The notes beneath the pieces are model-generated. The model searched no databases, had not been told where the DNA came from, and saw only the letters and a list, made by a program, of their open reading frames with translations. The position numbers and the translations under genes are program-made. From Dehalococcoidia bacterium (GTDB lineage Bacteria > Chloroflexota > Dehalococcoidia > UBA3495), in contig PCAH01000182.1 in the NCBI GenBank assembly GCA_002730485.1, positions 1 through 35,489 on the forward strand: a DNA stretch of 35,489 nt. The letters run 5' to 3'. This document shows positions 23,749 through 32,214 of this stretch, one piece after another. Each line of letters starts with the position of its first letter. Within the stretch, counting starts at the first letter, position 1.

Positions 23749-25560
23749 TTGAGCAACTGGTTAAGAAACCCCAAATTACTACTCTTTGGTTCATTGACGT
23801 TACTACTGGCAGCCATATTGGCTTGTGGCTCGTCTGCGACCGCAGTCCCTCAGCCCTCAGCCTCGGGTGCCACCGCTGTGCCGTCGGGCTCTGAAAAATC
23901 CGCGCCCGCGCCGACAGCAATCCCTACCAAGGCACCTCAAGCCGCTCCAAAGCCCTCTGGAACATTGAATGTTGGTCAGAAGGAACTTGGACCTTATGTG
24001 GGAAATCCTAAACTGATTGGGAATCCTCAGATTTTCTTGAACAGCGCGATTCCGATCACTGAAACCCTAGGGATGGCTGGATTCGACAGCGGGGCGCTTG
24101 TGCCAATGCTGGCCACAGGTTGGGATATCTCAGCAGATGCCCAGACTTGGACGTTCCAAATCCGGAAAGGTGTCCAATTCCACAAAGGATTTGGGGAGAT
24201 GACAGTAGAAGACGTCGTCTTCTCTCACAAACAAATAGCAGATAGCGATAAACACGCTAGATCTGCCAACGCCGCGAAGATGTTCTTTGCGGAGGATGGC
24301 AACCAGACAACCCCAGATGACTATACCTGGGTAGTCGATATGGGTCAGCCCTTCTCCGAGATACCCATTTATGAATTGATTGCGACCCCACGCGCTGTCG
24401 GCGCCTGGATGGTTAGCAAGAAACAATGGGATGAAAAGGGCGAAGAGGAAGCAAACTTCAACACAGCTGCCACTGGTCCGTGGGAAATCGATGAAGCTAA
24501 GACTGGCGAATTCTGGAGGATGAAGGCAGTAGAGGATCACTGGCGGGTCACCCCGGCTTTCGCGGAACTGATTTTCCACGAAATCCCTGAAGAGTCTGCT
24601 CGGGTAGCCGGTTTCAAAACCGGTAATTTAGACACCTTTGTCATGGCTCTCGATTCCATAGGAGAAGTGGAATCGGTCAAGGGAGCAACATTGATGCAGG
24701 TTCCCAACGCCGTACAGGCCGGATTGAACTTCTACGGCCAAACATACGTACCAGCCAGAGATAGTGAAACTGGCGAGCCCAATGTCAATGGGGAAATGTG
24801 GCCGAACTACAACCCCGACCTGCCCTGGGTATCGTCCAACAGTGACATCACGTCGCCCGAATGGGCGACGGCCCGCACGGTCCGGCTGGCTATGTCGATC
24901 GCCATTGACCGCGATGCGATAGTCAACAACATGTTACAAGGGTTCGGACGCCCCATCACTCTTAAAGATTGGATGGGCTTCGAGGACCGTCTCCCGTCTC
25001 CCGAAGATGCGTGGCCCTACGACCCGGGGAGAGCCAAAGATCTACTGGCTGAAGTCGGATACCCCAACGGTTTCCAGGCAACGCTGACTACAGCAATCCG
25101 AGGTGCTCCTTCGGAAGTGGAATCTTGTGAAGCCATCGCGCAATACTGGGATGCGATTGGAATCGATGTAGACTTCCAACGGGTTCCGTACGGTACCTAC
25201 CGACCCACAGCAGTTGCCCGTACCTACGAGGGCATGTCGTGCCACAATGTAGGCCCCCGGTTGTCTCCAATCCAAGGTATGGCCAGTTTCTTAAATAGCG
25301 GAAACTTTAGTTGGGGTTCCGAGCACCCTCTCACCGAAGAGTTAATTCCGTTGGCTCAGAAATCTGTAGCGCCAGCCGACCGCATAGGATATGAAGACCA
25401 GATCGCCGAATTCTACATTAATGAGGTATTCGGGGAGACCGGACTGTATGCAGTCGACAACGTGTGGCCTGTTGGCCCGAAGATCTCTCCGTGGACTGGT
25501 TTCGTCAAACAGGGTGACCTGCGACAGGTTAACGGCTTTGAGTACATCACTCCTCGCTAA
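23749..25560 (+). CDS. Oligopeptide ABC transporter substrate-binding lipoprotein, paralogue 2
   Basis: This 603-residue family 5 binding protein is clearly homologous along its length to its two neighbours. The signal peptide starts SNWLRNPKLLLFG and ends at lipobox Cys26, followed by a shorter Ala/Pro/Ser linker. SADAQTWTFQIRKGVQFHKGFGEM is the ligand-domain signature (quoted in parts: SADAQTWTFQIRKG, FHKGFGEM). It has an extra loop near residue 345 (ARDSETGEPNVNGEM) absent from paralogue 1, which may alter the pocket. The conserved Cys460/Cys498 pair is retained. An in-frame GTG far upstream is less likely than TTG 23749, because GGAGG (23734-23738) and the N-terminal alignment fix the start; the ATG just after GGAGG is out of frame. 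Confidence 0.92.
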   Translation: MSNWLRNPKLLLFGSLTLLLAAILACGSSATAVPQPSASGATAVPSGSEKSAPAPTAIPTKAPQAAPKPSGTLNVGQKELGPYVGNPKLIGNPQIFLNSAIPITETLGMAGFDSGALVPMLATGWDISADAQTWTFQIRKGVQFHKGFGEMTVEDVVFSHKQIADSDKHARSANAAKMFFAEDGNQTTPDDYTWVVDMGQPFSEIPIYELIATPRAVGAWMVSKKQWDEKGEEEANFNTAATGPWEIDEAKTGEFWRMKAVEDHWRVTPAFAELIFHEIPEESARVAGFKTGNLDTFVMALDSIGEVESVKGATLMQVPNAVQAGLNFYGQTYVPARDSETGEPNVNGEMWPNYNPDLPWVSSNSDITSPEWATARTVRLAMSIAIDRDAIVNNMLQGFGRPITLKDWMGFEDRLPSPEDAWPYDPGRAKDLLAEVGYPNGFQATLTTAIRGAPSEVESCEAIAQYWDAIGIDVDFQRVPYGTYRPTAVARTYEGMSCHNVGPRLSPIQGMASFLNSGNFSWGSEHPLTEELIPLAQKSVAPADRIGYEDQIAEFYINEVFGETGLYAVDNVWPVGPKISPWTGFVKQGDLRQVNGFEYITPR

Positions 25561-25608
25561 GATTCGCTGAATCACTTGGTTCTGGCATCAGGACCTTCCA
25601 TGGCAACG

Positions 25609-25643
25609 AAAAGGAGCCAACCCAATGGGTTGGCTCCTTTTTT
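25609..25643 (+). terminator. Strong intrinsic terminator of binding protein 2
   Basis: A 15-bp perfect stem (25609-25623 with 25627-25641) has a 3-nt loop and a T6 tail. The core GGAGCCAACCC resembles that of the next terminator, consistent with duplication of the whole unit. Confidence 0.92.
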
Positions 25644-26148
25644 GGTCGCGAACAGGCGGCATTAGCCCTGTTCTACGATGGCATTCCGCCATCTCAACCG
25701 GCAAACCAAGGGCTCAACTTCGAGGATCAGCTGGAATCCACCGGTATTTGGTGGCAGAAAACTTCAACAATCACGTTCCAATGACGAAATCATCCACGGC
25801 ACCAGTAATCTCGCTATAAACTTTGCAGCTGAACCGAAAACCTATGCAGGGCTAATTCGGTATTTAGTATTTGAACATACGAATTGCTATAAGAGATTAG
25901 GTATTGACTTGTGAGAAACGTTGCTTTATACCTATCTACCTATAGCAAATAGTTGATATTCTATAACATATATTTGTAATCAATTGCTTCATTTTTGTAC
26001 TCACCATTGCACGCTTAGTCGCCAGCGGTTTCCAAGATTGGCCGGTATTAAAATTCCTACACGCACCAAATTGTTCTCTGAAGACTACTTACAGTCTCGG
26101 AGAAGAATTGATTGTCATATCCCCAAACCAAATGGAGGTCTGCTCATC
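25644..26148 (+). other. Intergenic region and leader of binding protein 3
   Basis: About 500 bases. GAACAGG/CCTGTTC (25650-25673) forms a hairpin just after the terminator. Promoter P3 lies at 25904-25932 and GGAGG at 26134-26138. Small frames here (for example 25678-25914) lack ribosome sites and protein-like composition, so I see no gene. Confidence 0.65.
25904..25932 (+). promoter_or_regulatory. Promoter P3, TTGACT-N17-TATACC
   Basis: TTGACT (25904-25909) and TATACC (25927-25932), 17 nt apart. The leader to TTG 26149 is about 210 nt. Confidence 0.75.
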
Positions 26149-27969
26149 TTGAATCACTGGTTAAGGCATCCCAAGTTAATAATCCTAAGTACCTTGGCTC
26201 TCTGGCTGGCCGCCATATTGGCATGCGGCTCCTCAGCAACGGCGACGCCAATACCGGCAAAGTCGGAGCCAGGGGCTCCTGCGGCGACCACGGCCGCGCC
26301 AACCGCAGTGCCCTCGACTGGGTCCTCATCTGCTCCGGCAGCGACTGCGGTACCCTCAAAAGCTCCTGAAGTGATTGCAAAGCCATCGGGAACCATCAAC
26401 GTGGGCCAGAAGGAATTGGGGCCCTACTTCGGCAGCCCGCTGCTGTCTGGAAACCCCCAAATCTTCATAAACAACGCAGCGCCAGTTACGGAGACCCTCG
26501 GCGTGTACGCGTTCGACAGCAACGCTGTTGAGCCTATGCTGGCTGAAAGTTGGGACATCTCACCCGATGGTCAGGTATGGACCTATCACATCCGCAAGGG
26601 CGTGGAGTTCCACAAGGGCTATGGTGAGATGACCGTGGAAGACGTGGTCTTCTCATTTGACCAATTGGCCAATAGTGAGAAACACGCCAGGGCATCCAAC
26701 GCAAAGAAAATCTTCTTTGCTGACAGTGGAAGCCAATCAACTCCGGATGATTACACCTGGGTAGTTGATACAGGCACGCCGTTCTCGGATGTACCGATCT
26801 TCGAGCTAATGGGAACCCCTCGCGCCACCCAGGTCTGGATCGTGAGTAAGAAGCAGTACGACGAGGAAGGCGAAGAGGAACACAACCGTAACACTGCGGC
26901 CACTGGTCCCTGGGAGATCGACGACTGGAAGACCGGTGAGTTCTGGAAGATGAAGGCAGTGGAAAACCACTGGCGTCAGACTCCTTACTTCGCAGAATTG
27001 GCGGAATGGGAAATTCCCGAAGAGTCTGCCCGGGTAGCCGGTTTCAAGACCGGTAACCTGGACACCTTCGTAATGGCCTTGGACTCCATCACCGAGGTTG
27101 AGACGGTTGAAGGCGCCACCCTGATGCAGGTGCCGAACGCAGGACAAGCTGGTTTAAACATCTACGGTCAGACTTACGTCCCCGCCCGAGGTGGTAACGG
27201 AGAGTCATGGCCTAACTACAACACAGACCTTCCCTGGGTCTCGCCGAACAGTGACACCAGCTCTGCTGAATGGGAAACGGCACGCAAGGTCAGGGAAGCT
27301 CTCTCTATAGCCATCGACCGACAGACCATCATCGATGAGCTGCTACTCGGCTTCGGCCACCCGCTAGCCCTTAGGGACTGGGGTGGACCCGATGAAAAGC
27401 GTCTACCCGCCGACATGGTCTGGGACTTTGACCCCGAGCGGGCAAAGAGCCTGTTGGCCGAAGCAGGATATCCCAACGGCTTCGAACTGACCCTCTCACC
27501 CGCCCTTCGCGGTGCTCCGTCAGAGGTTGAAGCCTGTGAAGCAATCTCACAATACTGGGATGATATCGGAATCGACGTAACGTTCCAGAATGTGCCTTAC
27601 GGGACCCTGAGGCCCACGTTGGTGGCCCGCACATATGAAGGCTTCTCCTGCCACTCGGTCTCCATCCGTTTAGCCCCGGTACAGGGATACGCCAACTACT
27701 TGAATGACTCGGTGTTCAGTTATGGCACGGAACACCCGTACTTGGAGGAGAAGATTCCGGTGGTACAAGGCACCACTAACCGGGCCGATAGAGAGGCCCT
27801 GGAGCTAGAGGTAGCCAGGTGGCAATTTGACAACGTCTTCGGCGAGACCGGCTTGTACGTGTTCGATAACGTATGGCCGATCGGAGCAAAGCTTGCGCCT
27901 TGGGACGGATTCGTCAAGCAGGGTGACCTGCGTCAGATCAACGGGTTCGAGTACATCAAGCCTCGATAA
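26149..27969 (+). CDS. Oligopeptide ABC transporter substrate-binding lipoprotein, paralogue 3
   Basis: This is the third family 5 binding protein (606 aa). It has the same plan as the other two: NHWLRHPKLIILST, lipobox ILAC at Cys26, and the longest Ala/Thr/Pro linker of the three (to about residue 80). The ligand domain begins SGTINVGQKELGPYFGS and ends GDLRQINGFEYIKPR. The Cys463/Cys501 pair is conserved. Its codon third positions look more G/C-rich than paralogue 1, so the copies are not recent duplicates or have drifted under different constraints. TTG 26149 is supported by GGAGG 10 nt upstream; the frame is open 55 codons further up but that stretch does not resemble a signal peptide. 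It is the nearest binding protein to the permease operon. Confidence 0.92.
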   Translation: MNHWLRHPKLIILSTLALWLAAILACGSSATATPIPAKSEPGAPAATTAAPTAVPSTGSSSAPAATAVPSKAPEVIAKPSGTINVGQKELGPYFGSPLLSGNPQIFINNAAPVTETLGVYAFDSNAVEPMLAESWDISPDGQVWTYHIRKGVEFHKGYGEMTVEDVVFSFDQLANSEKHARASNAKKIFFADSGSQSTPDDYTWVVDTGTPFSDVPIFELMGTPRATQVWIVSKKQYDEEGEEEHNRNTAATGPWEIDDWKTGEFWKMKAVENHWRQTPYFAELAEWEIPEESARVAGFKTGNLDTFVMALDSITEVETVEGATLMQVPNAGQAGLNIYGQTYVPARGGNGESWPNYNTDLPWVSPNSDTSSAEWETARKVREALSIAIDRQTIIDELLLGFGHPLALRDWGGPDEKRLPADMVWDFDPERAKSLLAEAGYPNGFELTLSPALRGAPSEVEACEAISQYWDDIGIDVTFQNVPYGTLRPTLVARTYEGFSCHSVSIRLAPVQGYANYLNDSVFSYGTEHPYLEEKIPVVQGTTNRADREALELEVARWQFDNVFGETGLYVFDNVWPIGAKLAPWDGFVKQGDLRQINGFEYIKPR

Positions 27970-28015
27970 CGCCCACCGGTCTAGCTAGCCTCTAAAAGAG
28001 ACAACAAGCACAAAC

Positions 28016-28046
28016 AAAGAGCCAACCACTAAGGTTGGCTCTTTTT
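28016..28046 (+). terminator. Intrinsic terminator of binding protein 3
   Basis: AAAGAGCCAACC (28016-28027) pairs perfectly with GGTTGGCTCTTT (28033-28044) across a 5-nt loop, followed by T. Confidence 0.9.
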
Positions 28047-28655
28047 AAATTCCTTCTTCAAGCTTTTCTTGACGAAGTTGTATAAGGAAGCATGACAGAC
28101 TCGGTTTCGACGCGCGTGGTAATCGATTTACAGGGACCACAATGCGCACCGAGATTGGATTTAATTCGCCTCAAAAAACCGTTTCGTGGTTGCTCCAATT
28201 CATTAGCGTTGAGGCGCGGCGAATCAGCTTCACGCTTCGGCATTGGCCCTGCTTCAACACAAACGAGGGCCTTTGGGCGAAACTGGGCTAGGTCAGTGAG
28301 TTTAGAGCAACGAATTCTCAGCCTCAATTAGGCTCTAATCGGCTACTTTTTGTTCCTAGATTTCACCTATTGACTTGCTAAAGCCGATAGTATATATCTT
28401 ACTAACAATTTGAGGGGGGGGTCAGCGTAAGCCGACCTCTCTCTATTCATGTCGGTCGCAAGCAGGCATGAAATCCCATACCGACAACCGGCTAGGACAA
28501 TGGACGATCGGCCGTGGGTTAACAAATCAAATAACACTGGAAAATGCCTCCACGGTTCTTCCGACCGCAGCGTCTGAACCAAAAGGTTTTGAGCTTTCCG
28601 GCTCAATCAAGAAAGCGCAAAAAAGCGTATATAACCCAAGGGGTTCCGAAGCAAG
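28047..28655 (+). other. Long intergenic region and leader of the transporter operon
   Basis: About 600 bases. It holds promoter P4 (28370-28398), a G8 tract (28414-28421), and GTCGGT/ACCGAC inverted arms (28449-28483 area) that could fold in the leader. Frames 28092-28331 and 28468-28686 have Ser/Arg-rich, non-protein-like composition and are not called as genes. Confidence 0.6.
28370..28398 (+). promoter_or_regulatory. Promoter P4, TTGACT-N17-TATATC, of the permease/ATPase operon
   Basis: TTGACT (28370-28375) and TATATC (28393-28398), 17 nt apart. Its spacer begins TGCTAAAG exactly as in P1. It would drive the 28656-33215 operon with a leader of about 250 nt. Confidence 0.75.
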
Positions 28656-29147
28656 GTGCAACCACGGTTCGAAAAGGGCCTTATAGAGAAGTTGGAACCA
28701 TATCTGGTACCAATCGCTCGGTCCATCGCAGGGGTTGTTCTAGGCGTAGTACTAAGCATGATAGGCATAGTCATCGCCTGGTCATTATACGTATTTTTTG
28801 GGGGAAGAACGATCGAACTCTGGCAGGCGTCACTGTTCTTCTCAGCGGGAGCAGGAGCAGGGATAGCAACCTTCGTAGCCTGGCTACACATCGATCGTGA
28901 AAATGGTTGGGTTCTAGTACTAACGGCGTTAGTAGTCTTGGGTGCCGGAATTCTCGGTGCTTGGGGGGGGTACCGATACGGTGCGGCGCAAGAAATTGAA
29001 TGTTGCGCAATGCCTACGGTGTCTCCGGTCTACTACACAGCGCTAGGCTCGGCAGTGGTGGCAAACGTAGCGGGTGTTCTCTTTGCGGCAGGTCGCGCAA
29101 TTTTGACCAGAAAAAGGCAGTCCCAAATCCACAATACAGTGAACTGA
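28656..29147 (+). CDS. Uncharacterised four-helix membrane protein at the head of the transporter operon
   Basis: I do not recognise a named family. The 163-residue product has an amphipathic N terminus and four predicted membrane helices (about 22-48, 57-77, 84-105 and 125-148). A conserved-looking loop, GGYRYGAAQEIECCAMP, with a vicinal Cys pair, lies before the last helix, and the tail is basic (RKRQ). The frame opens after a stop at 28632, so GTG 28656 is the first possible start, but its ribosome site is weak. A G8 tract encodes Trp-Gly-Gly at 28963-28970. The stop is 12 nt before the permease ATG, so it is almost certainly cotranscribed and could be an accessory subunit. Confidence 0.72.
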   Translation: MQPRFEKGLIEKLEPYLVPIARSIAGVVLGVVLSMIGIVIAWSLYVFFGGRTIELWQASLFFSAGAGAGIATFVAWLHIDRENGWVLVLTALVVLGAGILGAWGGYRYGAAQEIECCAMPTVSPVYYTALGSAVVANVAGVLFAAGRAILTRKRQSQIHNTVN

Positions 29148-29159
29148 CGGTTAGATAAA

Positions 29160-30077
29160 ATGCAAAAATACTTGGCACGCCGGTTCCTCCTCGCCTTAGT
29201 AACACTACTCGCGGTCTCTTTGATTATTTTCATAATGAGCCGGGTTTCAGGAGATCCTAGACACATCTACCTAGATGACTACTCGACTCAGGAAGACTGG
29301 GACCGCATGGGCGAGGTACTGGGCTTGGACAAGCCTTACTATGAACAATACTGGCTGTTCATACAGGGCGCCGTTAGAGGCGATTTCGGGGAATCTGTTA
29401 GAGAAGCCCGCCCGGTAACGGAAGTTGTGCTCGAACGGGCTCCCGCAACACTATTGCTGGGTGCCGTGGCATTCAGCTTCTCACTACTTGTGGGAGTGCC
29501 GCTGGGAATTCTCTCAGCGGTAAAACGCGGGACATTTATGGACGCCTTCGGCAAATTCATCGCACTGGTAGGTCAATCAGCTCCACCGTTCTGGTTGGGT
29601 ATCATGCTGATGTTCTTCTTTGCAGTGAAGATGGGAATAGTACCGCCATACGGAAAACAAGACTGGAACAGCATAGTCCTGCCGGCTGTGACATTGGGGT
29701 GGTATTACGCCGCCGCCAATCTACGCCTGGTGCGGTCTGCAATGCTTGACGTGCTGGACTCGGAGTACATCAAACTGGCACGAGCCAAAGGTGTTAACTC
29801 CAGGACCATCATCATGAAGCACGCGTTCCGTAACGCGCTGATTCCACCGCTTACTTTCGCAGGGGTGACCCTGGGCGCCCTTGTTACCGGCTCTTTGGTA
29901 GTAGAGACCGTGTTTGCCTGGCCTGGACTCGGCAGATTGGCAATTGAAGCGCTATTCGCCTTCGATTACCCGCTGCTTCAAGGCGTGGTGATCACATTCA
30001 CACTGCTTTACGTTACTGCAGCATTCGTCGTGGACGTGGCCTACGCCTACGTTGACCCGCGCATCCGGTACGCTTAG
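29160..30077 (+). CDS. Oligopeptide ABC transporter permease, OppB/DppB type
   Basis: This 305-residue inner-membrane subunit starts MQKYLARRFLLALVTLLAVSLIIF, the typical first helix of DppB-type permeases (given here as two parts: MQKYLARRFL and the following hydrophobic run). It carries the FGESVREARPV motif after an external loop, and the EAA cytoplasmic loop EYIKLARAKGVNSRTIIMKH, which docks into the ATPase. Six helices are predicted and the length is standard. It partners with the permease immediately downstream. The gap to that gene is 23 nt and contains AGAGGAG, a good ribosome site. Confidence 0.94.
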   Translation: MQKYLARRFLLALVTLLAVSLIIFIMSRVSGDPRHIYLDDYSTQEDWDRMGEVLGLDKPYYEQYWLFIQGAVRGDFGESVREARPVTEVVLERAPATLLLGAVAFSFSLLVGVPLGILSAVKRGTFMDAFGKFIALVGQSAPPFWLGIMLMFFFAVKMGIVPPYGKQDWNSIVLPAVTLGWYYAAANLRLVRSAMLDVLDSEYIKLARAKGVNSRTIIMKHAFRNALIPPLTFAGVTLGALVTGSLVVETVFAWPGLGRLAIEALFAFDYPLLQGVVITFTLLYVTAAFVVDVAYAYVDPRIRYA

Positions 30078-30100
30078 GCTTAAAGGTAAGAGGAGCAAAA

Positions 30101-31168
30101 ATGGCAGAAGATCCATTAGCGGTAAAGCAGATGGCAGACCTCAGCGGTATTGTCATCGCCCCCCCTACAGGTAGGCAAAAAGCCGCCGCAATGTATAGAA
30201 AACTCAGACGGCTGCCTCTGATTCCGGTCTTTCTACTGAGCTTGGTAGTCATCGCCGGTGTCTTCGCCCCGTGGCTGGCACCTCATGACCCGGAGAAGGG
30301 CGAACTCAGAGAGCGCAACATTCCTCCGGCATGGTCCAGCGGCGAGAAGGACTCCAAGATTGTCGTAGAACGATTGTCGATCAATGAGCGCGCAACCAGC
30401 GTCACGTTGAGCGACGCGCGAAAGGTGAACCCAGAAGCGCAGGTCGGCGACACGATCGAGATCTTCTCCCGCCCTGGGGGCAGCACCAAGTTCATATTGG
30501 GAACTGACCACTTGGGCCGAGATGTTCTCTCCCGCGTGATTTACGGCGCAAGAATCTCATTGTTGGTGTCAATTGTCACACTAGCGGTGGGAGGCTCCAT
30601 CGGTGTCACCATGGGTCTGATGGCAGGCTGGTATGGCGGCGTGATCGATGAGTTCCTCATGCGGCTCGTAGACATTAAATTAGCAATTCCATTGATCCTC
30701 ATCGCCCTTGTGCTGGTGATAACACTGGGGCAATCGCTCTGGATCATCGTTACTGTGCTCTGTTTATTCATATGGCCAAGATTCGCACGCCAAGTTCGCG
30801 GTGAGGTCTTGCAACTGAAGAACATGGACTATGTGTCCCTGGCCAAGGTCTCCGGCGCTTCAACAGCTCGGATCCTGTTCATACACATCTTCCCAGGCAC
30901 GATTAACACCTTGATTGTGGTCGCGACGCTCCAGGTCGGTATCGTGATCCTTCTGGAATCGACTCTCAGCTTCCTGGGTGCAGGCGTACCGCCTCCCACA
31001 CCAGCTTGGGGATCTATGGTTTCAGACGGACGTGACAAGCTGGCTGGCGGAGTCTGGTGGATCTCCACCTTCCCAGGTGTGGCCATTATGATTACGGTGA
31101 TGTCGTTGAACCTGTTCGGAGACTGGCTCCGAGATACGTTGGATCCGCGGTTGCGCCAACTGGAGTGA
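30101..31168 (+). CDS. Oligopeptide ABC transporter permease, OppC/DppC type, with an external insertion
   Basis: This 355-residue permease has an N-terminal cytoplasmic tail and first helix (about 43-65). It also has the family landmarks HDPEKGELRERN and LGTDHLGRDVLSRVIYG, and the EAA loop DYVSLAKVSGASTARILF. The C terminus GDWLRDTLDPRLRQ is diagnostic. DppC proteins usually join the two landmarks by a short loop. Here about 55 residues rich in charged and beta-type sequence (roughly residues 75-130) intervene, making the protein longer than the usual ~290-300 aa. The insertion faces outside, where it could contact a binding protein. A C7 tract lies near the 5' end (30159-30165). Confidence 0.93.
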   Translation: MAEDPLAVKQMADLSGIVIAPPTGRQKAAAMYRKLRRLPLIPVFLLSLVVIAGVFAPWLAPHDPEKGELRERNIPPAWSSGEKDSKIVVERLSINERATSVTLSDARKVNPEAQVGDTIEIFSRPGGSTKFILGTDHLGRDVLSRVIYGARISLLVSIVTLAVGGSIGVTMGLMAGWYGGVIDEFLMRLVDIKLAIPLILIALVLVITLGQSLWIIVTVLCLFIWPRFARQVRGEVLQLKNMDYVSLAKVSGASTARILFIHIFPGTINTLIVVATLQVGIVILLESTLSFLGAGVPPPTPAWGSMVSDGRDKLAGGVWWISTFPGVAIMITVMSLNLFGDWLRDTLDPRLRQLE

Positions 31169-31221
31169 TTCGGAATACCCGTACTTGAACCATTCAGGCA
31201 TTTGGGGGACGTAAAGAAACA

Positions 31222-32214
31222 ATGGTCACCACCGATACAAGAATAGATACAGAAGTAGTATTATCGGTCGAAGATCTGCGAACGCATTTCACGACCCGCT
31301 GGGGAACTGTCAAAGCGGTTGACGGGATCTCCTTCGACCTTCGCAGGGGTGAGACTCTTGGCATAGTGGGCGAGTCTGGTTGCGGCAAGTCCGTGACCAT
31401 GCTCTCTCTAATGCGATTGATTCCTGTCCCACCCGGTAGAATCGTCACGGGAAAAATCGTCTTAGACGGAGAGGATATCGTGCCTATCTCCGAACAAGAG
31501 ATGGCAGAGATTCGGGGCAGCAAGATCGCCTTGATCATCCAAGACCCCATGACCTCATTGAATCCTGTCTTCTCAATTGGAGACCAGGTCGAAGAGGCCA
31601 TCGAAATTCACCAAGATATTCCAAAGACCTCCATAATGGACCGTGCCCTTGAGGTACTACGAAAGGTAAACATTCCCGCCGCAGAGACCCGGGTCAAGGA
31701 CTACCCACACCAGATGAGCGGCGGCATGCGCCAGAGGGTTGTGGGTGCCATCGGCATCTCTTGTCAGCCTCAGGTGCTGATTGCTGACGAGCCAACCACG
31801 TCTTTGGACGTCACGATTCAGGCCCAATACCTGAAGCTCTTGAAAGATATTCAGAAGGACTCTGACCTTTCAATCATCTTCATCACCCACGACTTCGGTA
31901 TCGTCGCCAAGATGTGTGACCGGGTCGCAGTGATGTATGCCGGGCGCATAGTCGAACACGGCAGTGTGAGAGACATCTTCAATAATCCGTCCCACCCTTA
32001 CACGGATGCCTTGTTGTCTTCTGTACCACGGATGGACCGGGTTGTAGACAGACTATTCTCCATCGAAGGGCAGCCCCCCCCACTCCATGATCTACCCGTC
32101 GGTTGCGCTTTCGCGGACCGTTGCCCCGTAGTCATGGACAAATGCCGTGAATCATATCCGGAAATCAAAGCTGTATCCGATGGCCACACTGCAGCTTGTT
32201 GGAAGGTGGAATGA
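31222..32214 (+). CDS. Oligopeptide ABC transporter ATP-binding protein, OppD/DppD type
   Basis: This 330-residue ATPase has Walker A GESGCGKSVT (near residue 50), Q-loop IIQDPMTSLNPVF, signature MSGGMRQRV, Walker B VLIADEPTTSLDV and switch His in FITHDFG. The C-terminal peptide-transporter domain includes NPSHPYTDALLSSVPR and GCAFADRCPVVMDKC, whose cysteines bind an Fe-S cluster in relatives. It forms a heterodimer with the next gene. The ribosome site is weak (GGGGGAC further upstream). A C8 tract (32074-32081) encodes prolines before the Cys-rich tail. Confidence 0.94.
   Translation: MVTTDTRIDTEVVLSVEDLRTHFTTRWGTVKAVDGISFDLRRGETLGIVGESGCGKSVTMLSLMRLIPVPPGRIVTGKIVLDGEDIVPISEQEMAEIRGSKIALIIQDPMTSLNPVFSIGDQVEEAIEIHQDIPKTSIMDRALEVLRKVNIPAAETRVKDYPHQMSGGMRQRVVGAIGISCQPQVLIADEPTTSLDVTIQAQYLKLLKDIQKDSDLSIIFITHDFGIVAKMCDRVAVMYAGRIVEHGSVRDIFNNPSHPYTDALLSSVPRMDRVVDRLFSIEGQPPPLHDLPVGCAFADRCPVVMDKCRESYPEIKAVSDGHTAACWKVE

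Noticed and set aside
25984..26148. N-terminal extension of binding protein 3
   Set aside because: The extra 55 codons precede the conserved GGAGG-N10-TTG and signal peptide shared by all three paralogues.
28092..28331. Small plus-strand frame with AAGGA near its ATG
   Set aside because: The 79-residue product is Ser/Arg-rich without hydrophobic patterning, lies between a terminator and promoter P4, and has no recognisable domain.
28468..28686. 72-codon frame before the membrane-protein gene
   Set aside because: It lies in the P4 leader, overlaps the next gene in another frame, and shows no ribosome site or protein-like composition.
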